DNA from: Pseudomonadota bacterium
GTDB lineage: Bacteria > Pseudomonadota > Alphaproteobacteria > Geminicoccales > Geminicoccaceae
DNA length: 64,000 bases
Direction: 5' to 3'
NCBI GenBank assembly: GCA_030549795.1
Contig: JAUQQO010000025.1
Location: 1 to 64,000, forward strand
The notes under the pieces are model-generated. The model saw nothing but the letters and a program-made list of their open reading frames with translations. It did not search any database and had not been told where the DNA came from. Shown piece after piece: positions 48,391 to 58,168 of the stretch. The position numbers and the translations under genes are program-made. Positions within the stretch are counted from its first letter, which is position 1; every line of letters starts with the position of its first letter.

Positions 48391-49238
48391 GCCCAAAGCG
48401 CATCGCCGAGCTCTTTGTGCGCGCCTGCCTTGCCGAGCTCGCGGCTTTAAAACCCGGCAATGTGCACCGCTTCGCCGCAGGCCACGGGCTTAACGTCGCG
48501 GATTTCATCGCAAGCGCCCGCGCTGCGGCACCCGCGCTCGCGCGCTCCGGTGCTCGGTTGGGGGAGCGGATCTATGAGGCGGTGGCGGCAACGCGCGCTG
48601 TTGTGGGCACCAACACCAACCTCGGCATCATCCTTTTGTGCGCGCCCTTGGCGATGGCGGCCGAACGGCCGCAACGGTTGCGCGCAGCCGTTGACGCCGT
48701 GCTCGCGCAAACCGACCATGCGGATGCCCGGGCCGTCTATGCCGCCATCCGCCTTGCCGCCCCAGGCGGGCTCGGGCGGGTCGAAGAAGCCGATGTGGCC
48801 GAAGAACCCTCGGTGTCGCTTCTCGAGGCGATGCGCTTGGCGCAAGCGCGTGACCGCATCGCCTGGAACTGGACGCACGGGTTCGCCGATCTGTTCACCA
48901 CCGGTGCACCCCTCATCGCCGCTTTGCGCGCCCGCGGTTTCCCGTACCGCTGGGTGCTCAGCGCTGTGCACCTGCACTTTCTCGCCCACATCCCCGACAG
49001 CCATGTGGCGCGCAAGTTCGGAACGGCGGTAGCCGAGGCGCTCGCAGCCGAAGCCCGCTCTTATGCGCAGCGTCTTCTCACCGCCTCGCAGCCGCAGGCA
49101 CTCACCTGCGCGCTCTTGGCCTTCGATGCGGCGCTTAAAGCGCGCGGGATCAACCCCGGGACGACGGCGGATCTGGTCGTGGGCTCGCTCTTTGCCCGAT
49201 TGCTCTTGCGGGCGCGCGCAATGACGCGTTCGCACTAG
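48387..49238 (+). CDS. CitG/triphosphoribosyl-dephospho-CoA synthase-like protein
   Basis: '[39 protein letters not shown]', '[21 protein letters not shown]', '[10 protein letters not shown]'. Confidence 0.83.
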   Translation: MSPKRIAELFVRACLAELAALKPGNVHRFAAGHGLNVADFIASARAAAPALARSGARLGERIYEAVAATRAVVGTNTNLGIILLCAPLAMAAERPQRLRAAVDAVLAQTDHADARAVYAAIRLAAPGGLGRVEEADVAEEPSVSLLEAMRLAQARDRIAWNWTHGFADLFTTGAPLIAALRARGFPYRWVLSAVHLHFLAHIPDSHVARKFGTAVAEALAAEARSYAQRLLTASQPQALTCALLAFDAALKARGINPGTTADLVVGSLFARLLLRARAMTRSH

Positions 49239-49356
49239 CGAGGGAAGATTCGCATCGGCTGCATCGATTGCCGTCCTTGGCGAGGATTGCTCAGACCAAA
49301 TCCGTCCCTTATCAGCCGATTCGTTTCGAGGTCCCAACCCCAGGGGGAGGCTTTCC

Positions 49357-49866
49357 ATGCCCAAGATCGATCGGATGCTGGTTGGCGAGGCGCTCGTGGG
49401 CGAGGGCAACGAGGTCGCGCACATCGACCTCATCATCGGCCCGCGCGGCACACCGGCCGAGACCGCCTTCGCCTTGACCCTGACCAATCAGAAAGAGGGC
49501 GTGAACGCGCTCTTGGCGGTGCTCGAGCCCAACCTCATGGTCAAGCCCGCCACCGTCATGTTCAACAAGGTCACGATCAAGAACGCCAAACAGGCGACCC
49601 AGATGTTCGGCCCGGCCCAGCGGGCAGTGGCGCTTGCGGTTGCCGATTGCGTCGCCGAAGGCACCATCCCCGAAGAAGAATGCGATGATCTCTTCATCTC
49701 GGTGGGTGTGTTCATCCACTGGGAGGCGCAAGACGACAAGAAGATCCAGCAGTACAATTACGAAGCCACCAAGCTCGCGATCGAGCGCGCGGTGGCCGGC
49801 CTGCCGCGTGCCCGCACCATGCTCGCGCGGAAAGACAAGACCAAGCATCCCTTCGGCGCCGATTGA
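49357..49866 (+). CDS. fae: Formaldehyde-activating enzyme
   Basis: '[96 protein letters not shown]'. Confidence 0.96.
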   Translation: MPKIDRMLVGEALVGEGNEVAHIDLIIGPRGTPAETAFALTLTNQKEGVNALLAVLEPNLMVKPATVMFNKVTIKNAKQATQMFGPAQRAVALAVADCVAEGTIPEEECDDLFISVGVFIHWEAQDDKKIQQYNYEATKLAIERAVAGLPRARTMLARKDKTKHPFGAD

Positions 49867-50123
49867 AAGGAACCAGCGGCCCCACCTGCGCCGGTCGGTG
49901 CGGGAAGAGCGGAACGGGCGGAATCTCCTCGGCCGCCTCCGCCGCCCCCCGAGCCTCCAGCCCCGCTCCGCCCTTCTCCCCCGCAAGCCACACCACTAGC
50001 GGGGGAGATCCCACGGGAGCCCGAGGCTCCGGTCCGGCCGGCGGGACCAACGGCTCCAGCGAGCACGGGCTGGTGGGAGACCCTGCTCCGCTTGATCGGC
50101 CTCAAGCGCAGCTGAAGCCAAAA

Positions 50124-50149
50124 GGGCGTCGGAGCTATCTCCGACGCCC
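50124..50149. terminator. Inverted-repeat terminator between fae and the HisA-like gene
   Basis: GGGCGTCGGAG-CTAT-CTCCGACGCCC; minus strand is followed by TTTT. Confidence 0.7.
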
Positions 50150-50167
50150 GTCCTCATGAGCGGCACT

Positions 50168-50893
50168 TCAGACGACGGGCTCGGCCAGGCGCAGGAGCTC
50201 GGTGCGACCGATCTGCCCCTCGTGCAGCGCCGTGGCGACGAGCGCCCCGGCGATCCCGGCGTGCTTTAAGGCGAGCAGATCGTCGACATCGCGCACCCCA
50301 CCCGCCGCCCAGATCCGCCGCCTCGGCCCCGCTGCGCAGCGCACCGCCTCGAGCCGAGCACGATCCGGTCCCGCTTTGCTCCCCACCCGCGCGAGCGTCA
50401 TGACGATCACGTCGTCCGGCCACAGTTCCGGACAGTCGCGCAGACCCGCCGGGTCGAGAGGCTCCTCGCCGCGCCAGTCGAGCGAGAGCAGGATGCGATC
50501 CGCAGCCCAAGTGAGGGCATAGGCGAGAAGCTCGGGACCGGTCTGGCTCTCGCTACCGAGTACCGCCCGCACCCGCGGCAGGGCCAAGAGGGCCTTAAGC
50601 TCGACGCGCGTTTTGATCCCGGCGTCGACCCAAAAGGTCAAGGACGAAAACCGCGCCACGAGTGCTGCGATCAGCGCTCGGTGATCGCCGCGCCCCTCGA
50701 TCGCATCGAGATCTGCGAGGTAGAGAGCGGGAAACGGATAGAGCGCGCACAGGGCCTCCACGACCGCTGCGGGCTCGGCGGAATCGACGAGACACGAACC
50801 GGTAAGCGGATGGTAGTGGGTGCGCGCGCCTAAGCGCGCGTGGACCACAAGCCCCTCTTTGAGGTCGAGGACGGGAACGACGGTGAAGGACAC
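50168..50893 (-). CDS. HisA/HisF-family TIM-barrel protein of the H4MPT cluster
   Basis: 'VVPVLDLKEGLVVHARLGARTHYHPL', 'LYLADLDAIEGRGDH', 'RRIWAAGGVRDVDDLLALKHAGIAGALVATALHEGQI'. Confidence 0.82.
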   Translation of the reverse strand: MSFTVVPVLDLKEGLVVHARLGARTHYHPLTGSCLVDSAEPAAVVEALCALYPFPALYLADLDAIEGRGDHRALIAALVARFSSLTFWVDAGIKTRVELKALLALPRVRAVLGSESQTGPELLAYALTWAADRILLSLDWRGEEPLDPAGLRDCPELWPDDVIVMTLARVGSKAGPDRARLEAVRCAAGPRRRIWAAGGVRDVDDLLALKHAGIAGALVATALHEGQIGRTELLRLAEPVV

Positions 50894-51977
50894 GACGCTC
50901 GCTCTCCTGGAAGCCTCCGCCGCCCCCGTGTGCTTGGGCTTGGATGTGGGCGGCGCACATCTCAAGGCTGCGCTTGTCGTCGGCAATGCGCCACAGGCGA
51001 TCCGCGAAGCCGCCTGTCCGCTCTGGAAAGGGCTCGATCGGCTCGAGGCGGCCTTCGCCGAAGCGCTCGCCGGCTGGCCACCGCCTCAAGAGGTGGCACT
51101 CACGATGACAGGCGAACTCGTCGATCTCTTTCCCGATCGGACGACGGGCGTGGTGCGGCTGCTCGCGGAAGTGGCGGCGCGCTTTCCCGAAGCGAAGCTG
51201 CGCATTTGGAGTATCCGCGGCTTTCTCGACCGTGCGGCGGCAGCTGCCGATCCCCTCGCGGTCGCCTCGGCGAACTGGCTTGCCACCGCCGAACTCCTCG
51301 CCCGTTTGCTTCCCGCCGGGATCCTCGTCGATGTCGGCAGCACCACAACCGACCTCGTCCCCTTCGCCGACGGCCGTGTCCGTGCCCGCGGCCGCGACGA
51401 TGCCGAACGGCTGGCCGAAGGCGAACTCGTCTATCAGGGTGTGGTACGCACCCCGCTCATGGCGCTTGCTGAGCGCGTTCCCTTCCGCGGCCGGCTCACC
51501 GGCGTGATGGCCGAATATTTCGCGACCACGGCCGATGTCTTCCGGCTGTTGGGGCAACTCGAGGAGGAGTTCGACCGCCATCCCGCCGCCGACGGCGGCC
51601 CCAAAACCCTCGAGGGCAGCGCGCGGCGGCTGTTGCGCATGGTCGGCATCGATCTCGGTGCGGCCGCGCTCGCCGAGGCCCGCGCCCTTGCCGCGCTCTT
51701 CGCCGAAGCGCAGCTGCGGCGCATCGCCGATGCCTTGGCCCTTGTGCTCTCGCGCTTCGCGCTGCCGGCCGATGCCCCCCTCATCGCCGCCGGCTGCGGA
51801 GCGTTCTTGGTACCCGAGCTCGCCCGCCGCAGCGGACGGCCAAGCCTCGATTTCGCCGCGCTTCTCGGTCTCGAGGGGACGAAGGCCCGCTGGGCGCGGG
51901 TCTGTGCCCCTGCCCTCGCCGTAGCACTCCTCGCGCCAAACGCTGCGGCTAAAGGAGATGCAGGTGTCTTCAGCTGA
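50883..51977 (+). CDS. Hydantoinase/oxoprolinase-like H4MPT-linked protein (start uncertain)
   Basis: 'VCLGLDVGGAHLKAALV', 'TMTGELVDLFPDR', 'ILVDVGSTTTDLVPF', 'LIAAGCGAFLVPELARR'. Confidence 0.8.
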   Translation: MKDTTLALLEASAAPVCLGLDVGGAHLKAALVVGNAPQAIREAACPLWKGLDRLEAAFAEALAGWPPPQEVALTMTGELVDLFPDRTTGVVRLLAEVAARFPEAKLRIWSIRGFLDRAAAAADPLAVASANWLATAELLARLLPAGILVDVGSTTTDLVPFADGRVRARGRDDAERLAEGELVYQGVVRTPLMALAERVPFRGRLTGVMAEYFATTADVFRLLGQLEEEFDRHPAADGGPKTLEGSARRLLRMVGIDLGAAALAEARALAALFAEAQLRRIADALALVLSRFALPADAPLIAAGCGAFLVPELARRSGRPSLDFAALLGLEGTKARWARVCAPALAVALLAPNAAAKGDAGVFS

Positions 51978-52695
51978 GCAGCGATGCGCGCGCTCTATTC
52001 AAGGTGGTGCGCAAGCGCGCGAGCGCCGCCGGGTCCAACCGCCCGGTGCGCGCACCGGCGCACAGAGCGCCGCGAAAGCCGAGATAGTCGGGAGCGAGCC
52101 GGGCGAGCGGGGCGATGTCGGCAAGGCCGAGCGAACCGGCAAGGCCGCAGACGAGACCGGCTGAGCGCGCTGCCTTAACGAAGCGGGCAAGGGTCATCTC
52201 ACAGAGATGAGCACGCAGCCCACCGGCGCGCTTGTCAGCGGTATCGAGCATCACCCCGAACAGACCGGCGCGCGCAAAGGGGCGAAGATCCGAGAGATCG
52301 GGCCGCCGGTCGGCCATGAGCACGGCCACGAGCCGCACCCCGCGCTGGGCGAGGGGAGCAAGGGCAGCGAGGACCTCGGCCCGGTGAGCCTCGGCAAAAA
52401 AGCCGATCTTGACCACGTCCACCCCGGTCGCCGCGACCCGTTCCGCCGCCGCTCTGATCAGCTCCGGATCCATCGGCAGATCGCCTGTAGTGGCGGAAAG
52501 CGGCACCCGACCCGCAAAGCGCGCGACGGCGGCGGCGAGCTGCGGCAGGGACCAGGCCCCAAGCGCACCGCGCTGGGGGTCTTTAAGGTCCAAAAGCTCG
52601 ACCCCGCCTTCAAGCGCGGTCTCGGCTTCCTCGAGATCGGCGACACTTGCGAGCAGAGCCGGACGACAGGCAAAGGGCAAGGAAGATCCGCGCAT
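51970..52695 (-). CDS. mfnB: (5-formylfuran-3-yl)methyl phosphate synthase-like protein
   Basis: 'LLASVADLEEAETALEGGVELLDLKDPQRGALGAW', 'GVDVVKIGFF', 'GLAGSLGLADIAPLARLAPDYLGFRGALC'. Confidence 0.83.
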   Translation of the reverse strand: MRGSSLPFACRPALLASVADLEEAETALEGGVELLDLKDPQRGALGAWSLPQLAAAVARFAGRVPLSATTGDLPMDPELIRAAAERVAATGVDVVKIGFFAEAHRAEVLAALAPLAQRGVRLVAVLMADRRPDLSDLRPFARAGLFGVMLDTADKRAGGLRAHLCEMTLARFVKAARSAGLVCGLAGSLGLADIAPLARLAPDYLGFRGALCAGARTGRLDPAALARLRTTLNRARASLLS

Positions 52696-52773
52696 GGCCG
52701 AGAGTCCCAAGCGCGTGATTGGCTCGCCCTCCCTAAACCGGCTAAGAGCAAGGCGGCAAGCCAAGAGGATGCG

Positions 52774-54468
52774 ATGATCCGGCTCACCGGCGGACGGATC
52801 TACGATCCCCTCAACGGGATCGACGGGGAGGTGCGCGATCTGTGGATCGCAGGCGATCGCATCGTGCCGCCGCCGCCTCCCGGCACCGCAGCTGAGAGCT
52901 TCGACGTCTCGGGCTGTGTGGTGATGCCGGGTGGAATCGACCTGCACAGCCACATCGGCGGCGGCAAGGTGACGATCGCTCGGCTGCTCATGGCCGAGGA
53001 ACACCGTCGCCATCGCCAACCGCGCGGGGACGGGCTTAGAGCCGGCAGCGGTGAAGTCTCGCCCTCCTCCTTCACCACCGGCTACCGCTACGCCGAGCTC
53101 GGCTATACGGCCGCCTTCGAGCCGGCGATGCTGCCAGCGAACGCACGCGCCGCGCACCAAGAGATGGCCGATATCCCCATCGTCGATCGCGGCGCCTATG
53201 TGGTCTTGGGTAACGATGACCTGTTCTTGAATCTGTTGGCGGAAGGCGCAGGCGAGGATGCGATCGCCGATTACGTGGGCTGGACATTGCAGGCAACGGG
53301 AGCGCTCGCGGTCAAGATCGTCAATCCGGGCGGTATTGCCGCCTTCAAATATGGCCAACGCCAACTCGATCTTGACGAAGGGGCCGGTCCTTGGGGGGTG
53401 ACACCGCGTCGGGTGCTCCACGCCCTCGCCGATGCCCTCGACCGGCTGGGTGTGCCGCATCCGATCCACGTCCACGGCTGCAATCTCGGCATGCCCGGCA
53501 GTGCCGCGAGCACCCTTGCCACCATCCGCGCCATGGAGGGACGGCGGATCCACCTCACGCACCTACAGTTCCACGCCTACGGTCGCGAGGGGCCGCGCGG
53601 CTTTTCCTCGGGGGCACCGGCGATCGCCGAGCTCATCAACGCCGCTTCCAACGTGAGCTTGGATGTCGGCCAGGTGCTCTTCGGCCAGACGGTGACCGCT
53701 TCTGCCGACACCATGGCCCAGTTCCGCAACGCTTCCCTTGCCCGCCCGCGCCGCTTTGTGGGCATGGACATCGAATGCGAGGCGGGCTGCGGCGTTCTTC
53801 CCTTCCGCTACAAGGACAAAAGCTTCGTCAACGCGCTGCAGTGGGCGGTCGGGCTCGAGCTCTTCTTGCTCGTCGAAGACCCCTGGCGGATCGCGCTGAC
53901 CACCGACCATCCCAATGGCGCTGCCTTTACCCGCTATCCCGAGCTCATCCGGCTCTTGATGGACAAAGATTTTCGTGACGCTGAATTCGCCAAGCTGCCG
54001 GCAACGGTGCGGGCGCTTTCGATCCTGCCGTCGATCAAGCGCGAATATTCGCTCTTCGAGATCGCCATTCTCACCCGCGCCGGGCCGGCGCGGCTTTTGG
54101 GCCTAGCACGCGAATATGGGCACTTGGGGCCGGGGGCGAAGGCGAATATCGCCGTCTACCGCGAAGATCGCGACCGTGCGCGCATGTTCGCTTCTGCCCA
54201 TCTCCTCTTCAAGGACGGGCGGCTTGTGGTGCGCGACGGCGCGATCCTCGCGCCGGAGCTGCGCGGCGCCTTCCACCGTGTGCAACCCGGCTTCGATCGC
54301 GCGATCGAAGGGCGCGTGCGCAGCTTCTTCGAGACCTACCGCGATCAGCGCCTCGAGAGCTTCGTGGTGGGTGAGGACGAGCTCAGCGAACTGGGCGCGG
54401 TGGTCACCCACGCCTGCTGCGGTGCCCCACCGCCGCCGGCACCTGCGCGCACCGAGGCGCGACCGTGA
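52774..54468 (+). CDS. fhcA: Formylmethanofuran dehydrogenase-type subunit A (amidohydrolase)
   Basis: 'MIRLTGGRIYDPLNGIDGEVRDLWIAGDRIV', 'VVMPGGIDLHSHIGGGKV', 'NPGGIAAFKYGQ', 'PIHVHGCNLGMPGSAASTL'. Confidence 0.94.
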   Translation: MIRLTGGRIYDPLNGIDGEVRDLWIAGDRIVPPPPPGTAAESFDVSGCVVMPGGIDLHSHIGGGKVTIARLLMAEEHRRHRQPRGDGLRAGSGEVSPSSFTTGYRYAELGYTAAFEPAMLPANARAAHQEMADIPIVDRGAYVVLGNDDLFLNLLAEGAGEDAIADYVGWTLQATGALAVKIVNPGGIAAFKYGQRQLDLDEGAGPWGVTPRRVLHALADALDRLGVPHPIHVHGCNLGMPGSAASTLATIRAMEGRRIHLTHLQFHAYGREGPRGFSSGAPAIAELINAASNVSLDVGQVLFGQTVTASADTMAQFRNASLARPRRFVGMDIECEAGCGVLPFRYKDKSFVNALQWAVGLELFLLVEDPWRIALTTDHPNGAAFTRYPELIRLLMDKDFRDAEFAKLPATVRALSILPSIKREYSLFEIAILTRAGPARLLGLAREYGHLGPGAKANIAVYREDRDRARMFASAHLLFKDGRLVVRDGAILAPELRGAFHRVQPGFDRAIEGRVRSFFETYRDQRLESFVVGEDELSELGAVVTHACCGAPPPPAPARTEARP

Positions 54469-55391
54469 CCCACTCCCTCGAGCTCTCGGGCGTGGTGGTG
54501 CGGCCGAGTTTCGCCGAGGCCTTTCCGATGCGCGCCACGCGCCTGCTCATCACCGCCGAGAGCCCGCGCTGGGCGGAGATCGCCGCCCGCAGCATGACCG
54601 GCTTTGCCACCTCGGTGATCGGCTGCGGCTGCGAGGCCGGGATCGAGCGCCTTCTTGGCCCCGAGGAGACCCCGGACGGTCGACCGGGGGTGGCGGTGCT
54701 GCTCTTCGCTATGAGCGAAAAGGCCTTGGCCGAGCAGCTCGTGCGCCGCGTGGGCCAGTGCGTTCTCACCTGTCCTACCGCTTCTGCTTGGAACGGGCTC
54801 GCCGCCGAGCGCAGCCTTTCTTTAGGGCGCAGCCTGCGCTTTTTCGGCGACGGCTTTCAGGCGAGCAAACGCATCGGCAGCCGCCGCTTCTGGCGCGTCC
54901 CGGTGATGGAGGGCGAATTTTTGGTCGAAGACCGGGTGGGCGTGGTCAAAGGCGTAGGCGGCGGCAATTTCCTCATCCTCGCCGAAACGGCGGCGGCGGC
55001 GCTGCACGCCGCGGAAGCGGCGGTGGCGGCGATCGCCCATGTTCCCGGTGTGATCCTGCCGTTTCCGGGCGGGATCGTGCGCTCGGGCTCAAAGGTGGGC
55101 TCGCGCTATAAGGGCCTGATCGCCTCTACCAACCACCGCTATTGTCCGACGTTGCGCGCTGTGGTGCCGGATACCGCCCTTCCCGCCGAGGTCGGTGCGG
55201 TGCTCGAGATCGTCATCGACGGGCTCGATGAGGCCTCGGTCGGGCGCGCCATGGTAGCGGGCATCCGCGCCGCCTGTGCGCTCGGGCGAAGCGCAGGCGT
55301 GGTGGCGATCGATGCCGGCAACTACGGCGGCAAGCTCGGACCGTATCATTTCCATTTGCACCAGCTGCTCACCGAAAGCGCCGCGCATTGA
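54465..55391 (+). CDS. fhcD: Formylmethanofuran:tetrahydromethanopterin formyltransferase
   Basis: 'EAFPMRATRLLITAESPRWAEIAARSMTGFATSVIGCGCEAGIER', 'RRFWRVPVMEGEFLVEDRVGVVKGVGGGNFLILAE'. Confidence 0.94.
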   Translation: MTHSLELSGVVVRPSFAEAFPMRATRLLITAESPRWAEIAARSMTGFATSVIGCGCEAGIERLLGPEETPDGRPGVAVLLFAMSEKALAEQLVRRVGQCVLTCPTASAWNGLAAERSLSLGRSLRFFGDGFQASKRIGSRRFWRVPVMEGEFLVEDRVGVVKGVGGGNFLILAETAAAALHAAEAAVAAIAHVPGVILPFPGGIVRSGSKVGSRYKGLIASTNHRYCPTLRAVVPDTALPAEVGAVLEIVIDGLDEASVGRAMVAGIRAACALGRSAGVVAIDAGNYGGKLGPYHFHLHQLLTESAAH

Positions 55392-55653
55392 CCGCCCGTT
55401 GCGTCCCCAGCCCTCGGCGTAGCGTTGCGGTCCTCGCCCTTTTCCCCAGTCGCAACCGCGCTTCTGCGCTCAGCTTGGCTCGAAGTCGTCCTTCGCGCGC
55501 ATTGCATGGCTGATCCGTCGCTTTGGGGCGAAGCCGGATGGGGACTTGGAGCGTGTTCCCCTTTTCGCGCCCTTTGAGCTGCTCAAGGTCATCGCCGGGC
55601 TGCGCGCGCGGCGATCGGGCTCGCGACCTTCACCTTCTTCGCGATTCGCGTTT

Positions 55654-56013
55654 TTAAGAACCAGAGGCGGCCGCCGCTTTCATCTGGTCATAACAGGCAA
55701 GGGCCTGGGCGCCGTAGACGGAAGAGGGCCCGCCGCCCATCTCCACCGCCACGCCGATCATCTCGAGGAGCTCTTCGCGGGTGACCCCGAGCCGCACGCA
55801 GGCACGGGTGTGGAACACAATGCAGCCCTCGCAGCGGATGGCGATCGCAATGGCAAGCGCGATCAGCTCCTTTTGCGCATGGGTGAGCGCCCCATCACGG
55901 CTCGTCGCCTGCACGAGCGCGCGAAACGCCTTCATGGGCTCACCACCCGCCTGGTGCAGGGCTTTGGAGGCGGCGACATAGTCCTGTTCGAGGGCGAGAT
56001 AGTCCTTAGCCAC
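55654..56013 (-). CDS. Carboxymuconolactone decarboxylase/AhpD-family protein
   Basis: 'ALTHAQKELIALAIAIAIRCEGCIVFHTRACVRLGVTREELLEMIGVAVEMGGGPS'. Confidence 0.9.
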   Translation of the reverse strand: MAKDYLALEQDYVAASKALHQAGGEPMKAFRALVQATSRDGALTHAQKELIALAIAIAIRCEGCIVFHTRACVRLGVTREELLEMIGVAVEMGGGPSSVYGAQALACYDQMKAAAASGS

Positions 56014-56388
56014 GATCGTTCTCCGCGATCGATCCTATGGGCAGCGATTTCCCCCTTAAGCGGGGCTCGTGTACCGGCGGGCGGCATTGGCGCCCAGATG
56101 GCACGGGCGCGCAGGACAGACGGCAACCGGCATCGGTTTCAAACTCCCACCCTTTGCATCCGCCCTTCGGCTTTACCTGTGCGCGCAAGCGAAGGCGCGC
56201 TCATGCGGCACGGGGAGCGGCGAAAGCGAAGGGCGGTGTCCTGCTCGGCGGCGGCAGCGATCCCACGGCGGCAGATATCGGGGTGTACCGCGGGCGCGCG
56301 TGTGATGGCACCCCTATCAGGGCGGAACAGCGCGCGCCCGAGCGGGCGCGCACCGAGGGCGCGCGCCGCGCATGCAGAGAGCAGACGC

Positions 56389-57351
56389 TCAACTCCAGAA
56401 CGCCGGCACGAAGCGGTAGCCTGCGCCGTCGCGGGCGACGTAGCCCACCGCCGGGAAGGGGAAATGGTAGCCCACGACCATCATGCGCTCGAAAGCGAGC
56501 ATGTCGAGGATCCTCTTGCGGGTCTCGGCGGCGCGCGTTCCGTCCATGTCGAACATCACCTGCCAATCGGGACGGCGGAGGAAGAGCTCGGGTTTGGTGG
56601 CGGTATCGGAGAGCACGAGGAGGCTCTGCCCGCCGCTTTCCAACCGGAAGGCATAATGGCCGGGGGTATGGCCGAGCGCCGGCACGGCCGTGATGCCGCG
56701 CACGAGCTCGCGCTCGCCCGAAAAGCGCTCGACCTTCGGTGCTTCGGGGCCGAACACGCGGCGCACGTTGCGGAACGCCCCCTGCATCGCTTCGGGCGCC
56801 CGGCTCATCTGACCCTCGTCCATCCAAAAGGCCCATTCGGGTTCAGGCACGAGCAGGCGGGCGTTGGGAAAGACGGGCGTGCCGTCTTTAAGGCGAATGC
56901 CGTTGATGTGATCGCCGTGGAAATGGCTTACGAGCACGAGATCGATCTCCTCCGGCCGGTAGCCGGCGGCGGCGAGATTGGCCCTAAAGAGGCCGGTGCC
57001 GGGAGCGCCCAGATCGCCGTTGCCGGCATCGATCGCCACGAGTTCGCGGCCGGTGTTGACCACGACAGTGGTAAACGGGCTCAAGACCACATCCGCCGGC
57101 TGGAAAGCGTCGAGAAGGGCCGTGCGCACCTCCTCGAGCGCTGCGTTGCGCACATAATTGGCGTCGAGCGGCCGGCGGGCATGGCCGTCGTGCACGAGCG
57201 TGACCTCGAGTTCACCCAGCGCGAAGCGGTAGACGGCGGGCAGGCGCTCGCTGCGCTTGGCTGCTGCTGCCTCGCTTGTGGAACCAGCGGGCAACACGGC
57301 GGCTGCGGCGAGGGCGGTGCTAGCCGTCATGGTTTGGCGTCGCGTGAGCAT
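56389..57351 (-). CDS. Exported MBL-fold metallohydrolase
   Basis: Signal-like N-terminus; 'LVLVSHFHGDHINGIRL', 'ALGHTPGHYAFRLESGGQSLLVLSDT'. Confidence 0.87.
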   Translation of the reverse strand: MLTRRQTMTASTALAAAAVLPAGSTSEAAAAKRSERLPAVYRFALGELEVTLVHDGHARRPLDANYVRNAALEEVRTALLDAFQPADVVLSPFTTVVVNTGRELVAIDAGNGDLGAPGTGLFRANLAAAGYRPEEIDLVLVSHFHGDHINGIRLKDGTPVFPNARLLVPEPEWAFWMDEGQMSRAPEAMQGAFRNVRRVFGPEAPKVERFSGERELVRGITAVPALGHTPGHYAFRLESGGQSLLVLSDTATKPELFLRRPDWQVMFDMDGTRAAETRKRILDMLAFERMMVVGYHFPFPAVGYVARDGAGYRFVPAFWS

Positions 57352-57459
57352 GCTTTCCCTCCCCCTTGGCATGGCGATGATCGAAATGGGCCATCACGTC
57401 GGCATGGCCAGATGTCCTCCGTGAAGATTCGGCAATGGATCGTTACCTGATCGGCAACA

Positions 57460-58107
57460 ATGAGCGAAGCGGCAGTTCTGTGCGAAGACGGCCTCCTTTT
57501 GGGATCAGATGGATGCCGGCGCTGTTTTTGGTGTGTGGGCGATCCGCTCTATGAGGCCTATCACGATGCGGAATGGGGCCGGCCTTCGGCGGACGATCGG
57601 CTGCTGTTCGAGAAACTCTGTCTTGAGAGCTTCCAGGCCGGGCTTTCCTGGCGCTTGATCCTGGGCAAGCGGGGGCATTTGCGGCGCGCCTTTGAGAACT
57701 TTGATCCGTTTGCCCTTGCCCGCTTCGGTGAGGCGGATGTCGCCCGGCTGAGTGCCGATCCCACGATCGTGCGCCATCGCGGCAAGATCGAGGCGGTGAT
57801 CGGAAATGCGCGGGCCACTTGTGCGCTGATCGAGCGGGAAGGTTCGCTTGCCGCCTTCTTGTGGCGTTTCGCGCCCGATCCGAAGCGCCATCGGCGACCT
57901 GCAAGCCGCGTTGAGCTCGCAGCGCGCAGGGAGAGCCCGCAGAGCCGGGCGCTTGCGCGTGCGCTGCACGCGCGGGGCTTTCGCTTTTTGGGTCCGGTGA
58001 CCGTTTATGCCTTCATGCAGGCGATGGGTTTGGTGAACGATCATCTTCAAGGCTGTCCGGCGGGCGATGACTGTGCTGCGTTGCGGGCGACCTTCGAGGT
58101 GCCTTAA
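57460..58107 (+). CDS. tag: DNA-3-methyladenine glycosylase I
   Basis: 'CFWCVGDPLYEAYHDAEWGRP', 'LFEKLCLESFQAGLSWRLIL', 'RFLGPVTVYAFMQAMGLVNDHLQGC'. Confidence 0.93.
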   Translation: MSEAAVLCEDGLLLGSDGCRRCFWCVGDPLYEAYHDAEWGRPSADDRLLFEKLCLESFQAGLSWRLILGKRGHLRRAFENFDPFALARFGEADVARLSADPTIVRHRGKIEAVIGNARATCALIEREGSLAAFLWRFAPDPKRHRRPASRVELAARRESPQSRALARALHARGFRFLGPVTVYAFMQAMGLVNDHLQGCPAGDDCAALRATFEVP

Positions 58108-58123
58108 GGCGAAGTGAGAATAA

Positions 58124-58148
58124 AAAAAGCCGGCTCGAAGGCCGGCTT
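58124..58148 (-). terminator. Rho-independent terminator for the Hsp20 gene
   Basis: AAGCCGGC-TCGAA-GGCCGGCTT; minus strand followed by poly-T (complement of TAAAAAAAG). Confidence 0.75.
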
Positions 58149-58168
58149 GCAGTCTGTGTGCGGTGATC

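Noticed and set aside
49863-50159. 98-aa + strand ORF (TTG start) after fae
   Set aside because: Different frame from fae, low-complexity Gly/Ser/Pro and crosses the terminator hairpin; the fae-frame tail is the better candidate.
55546-57450. 634-aa + strand ORF
   Set aside because: Antisense shadow of AhpD and MBL-fold genes in GC-rich DNA.
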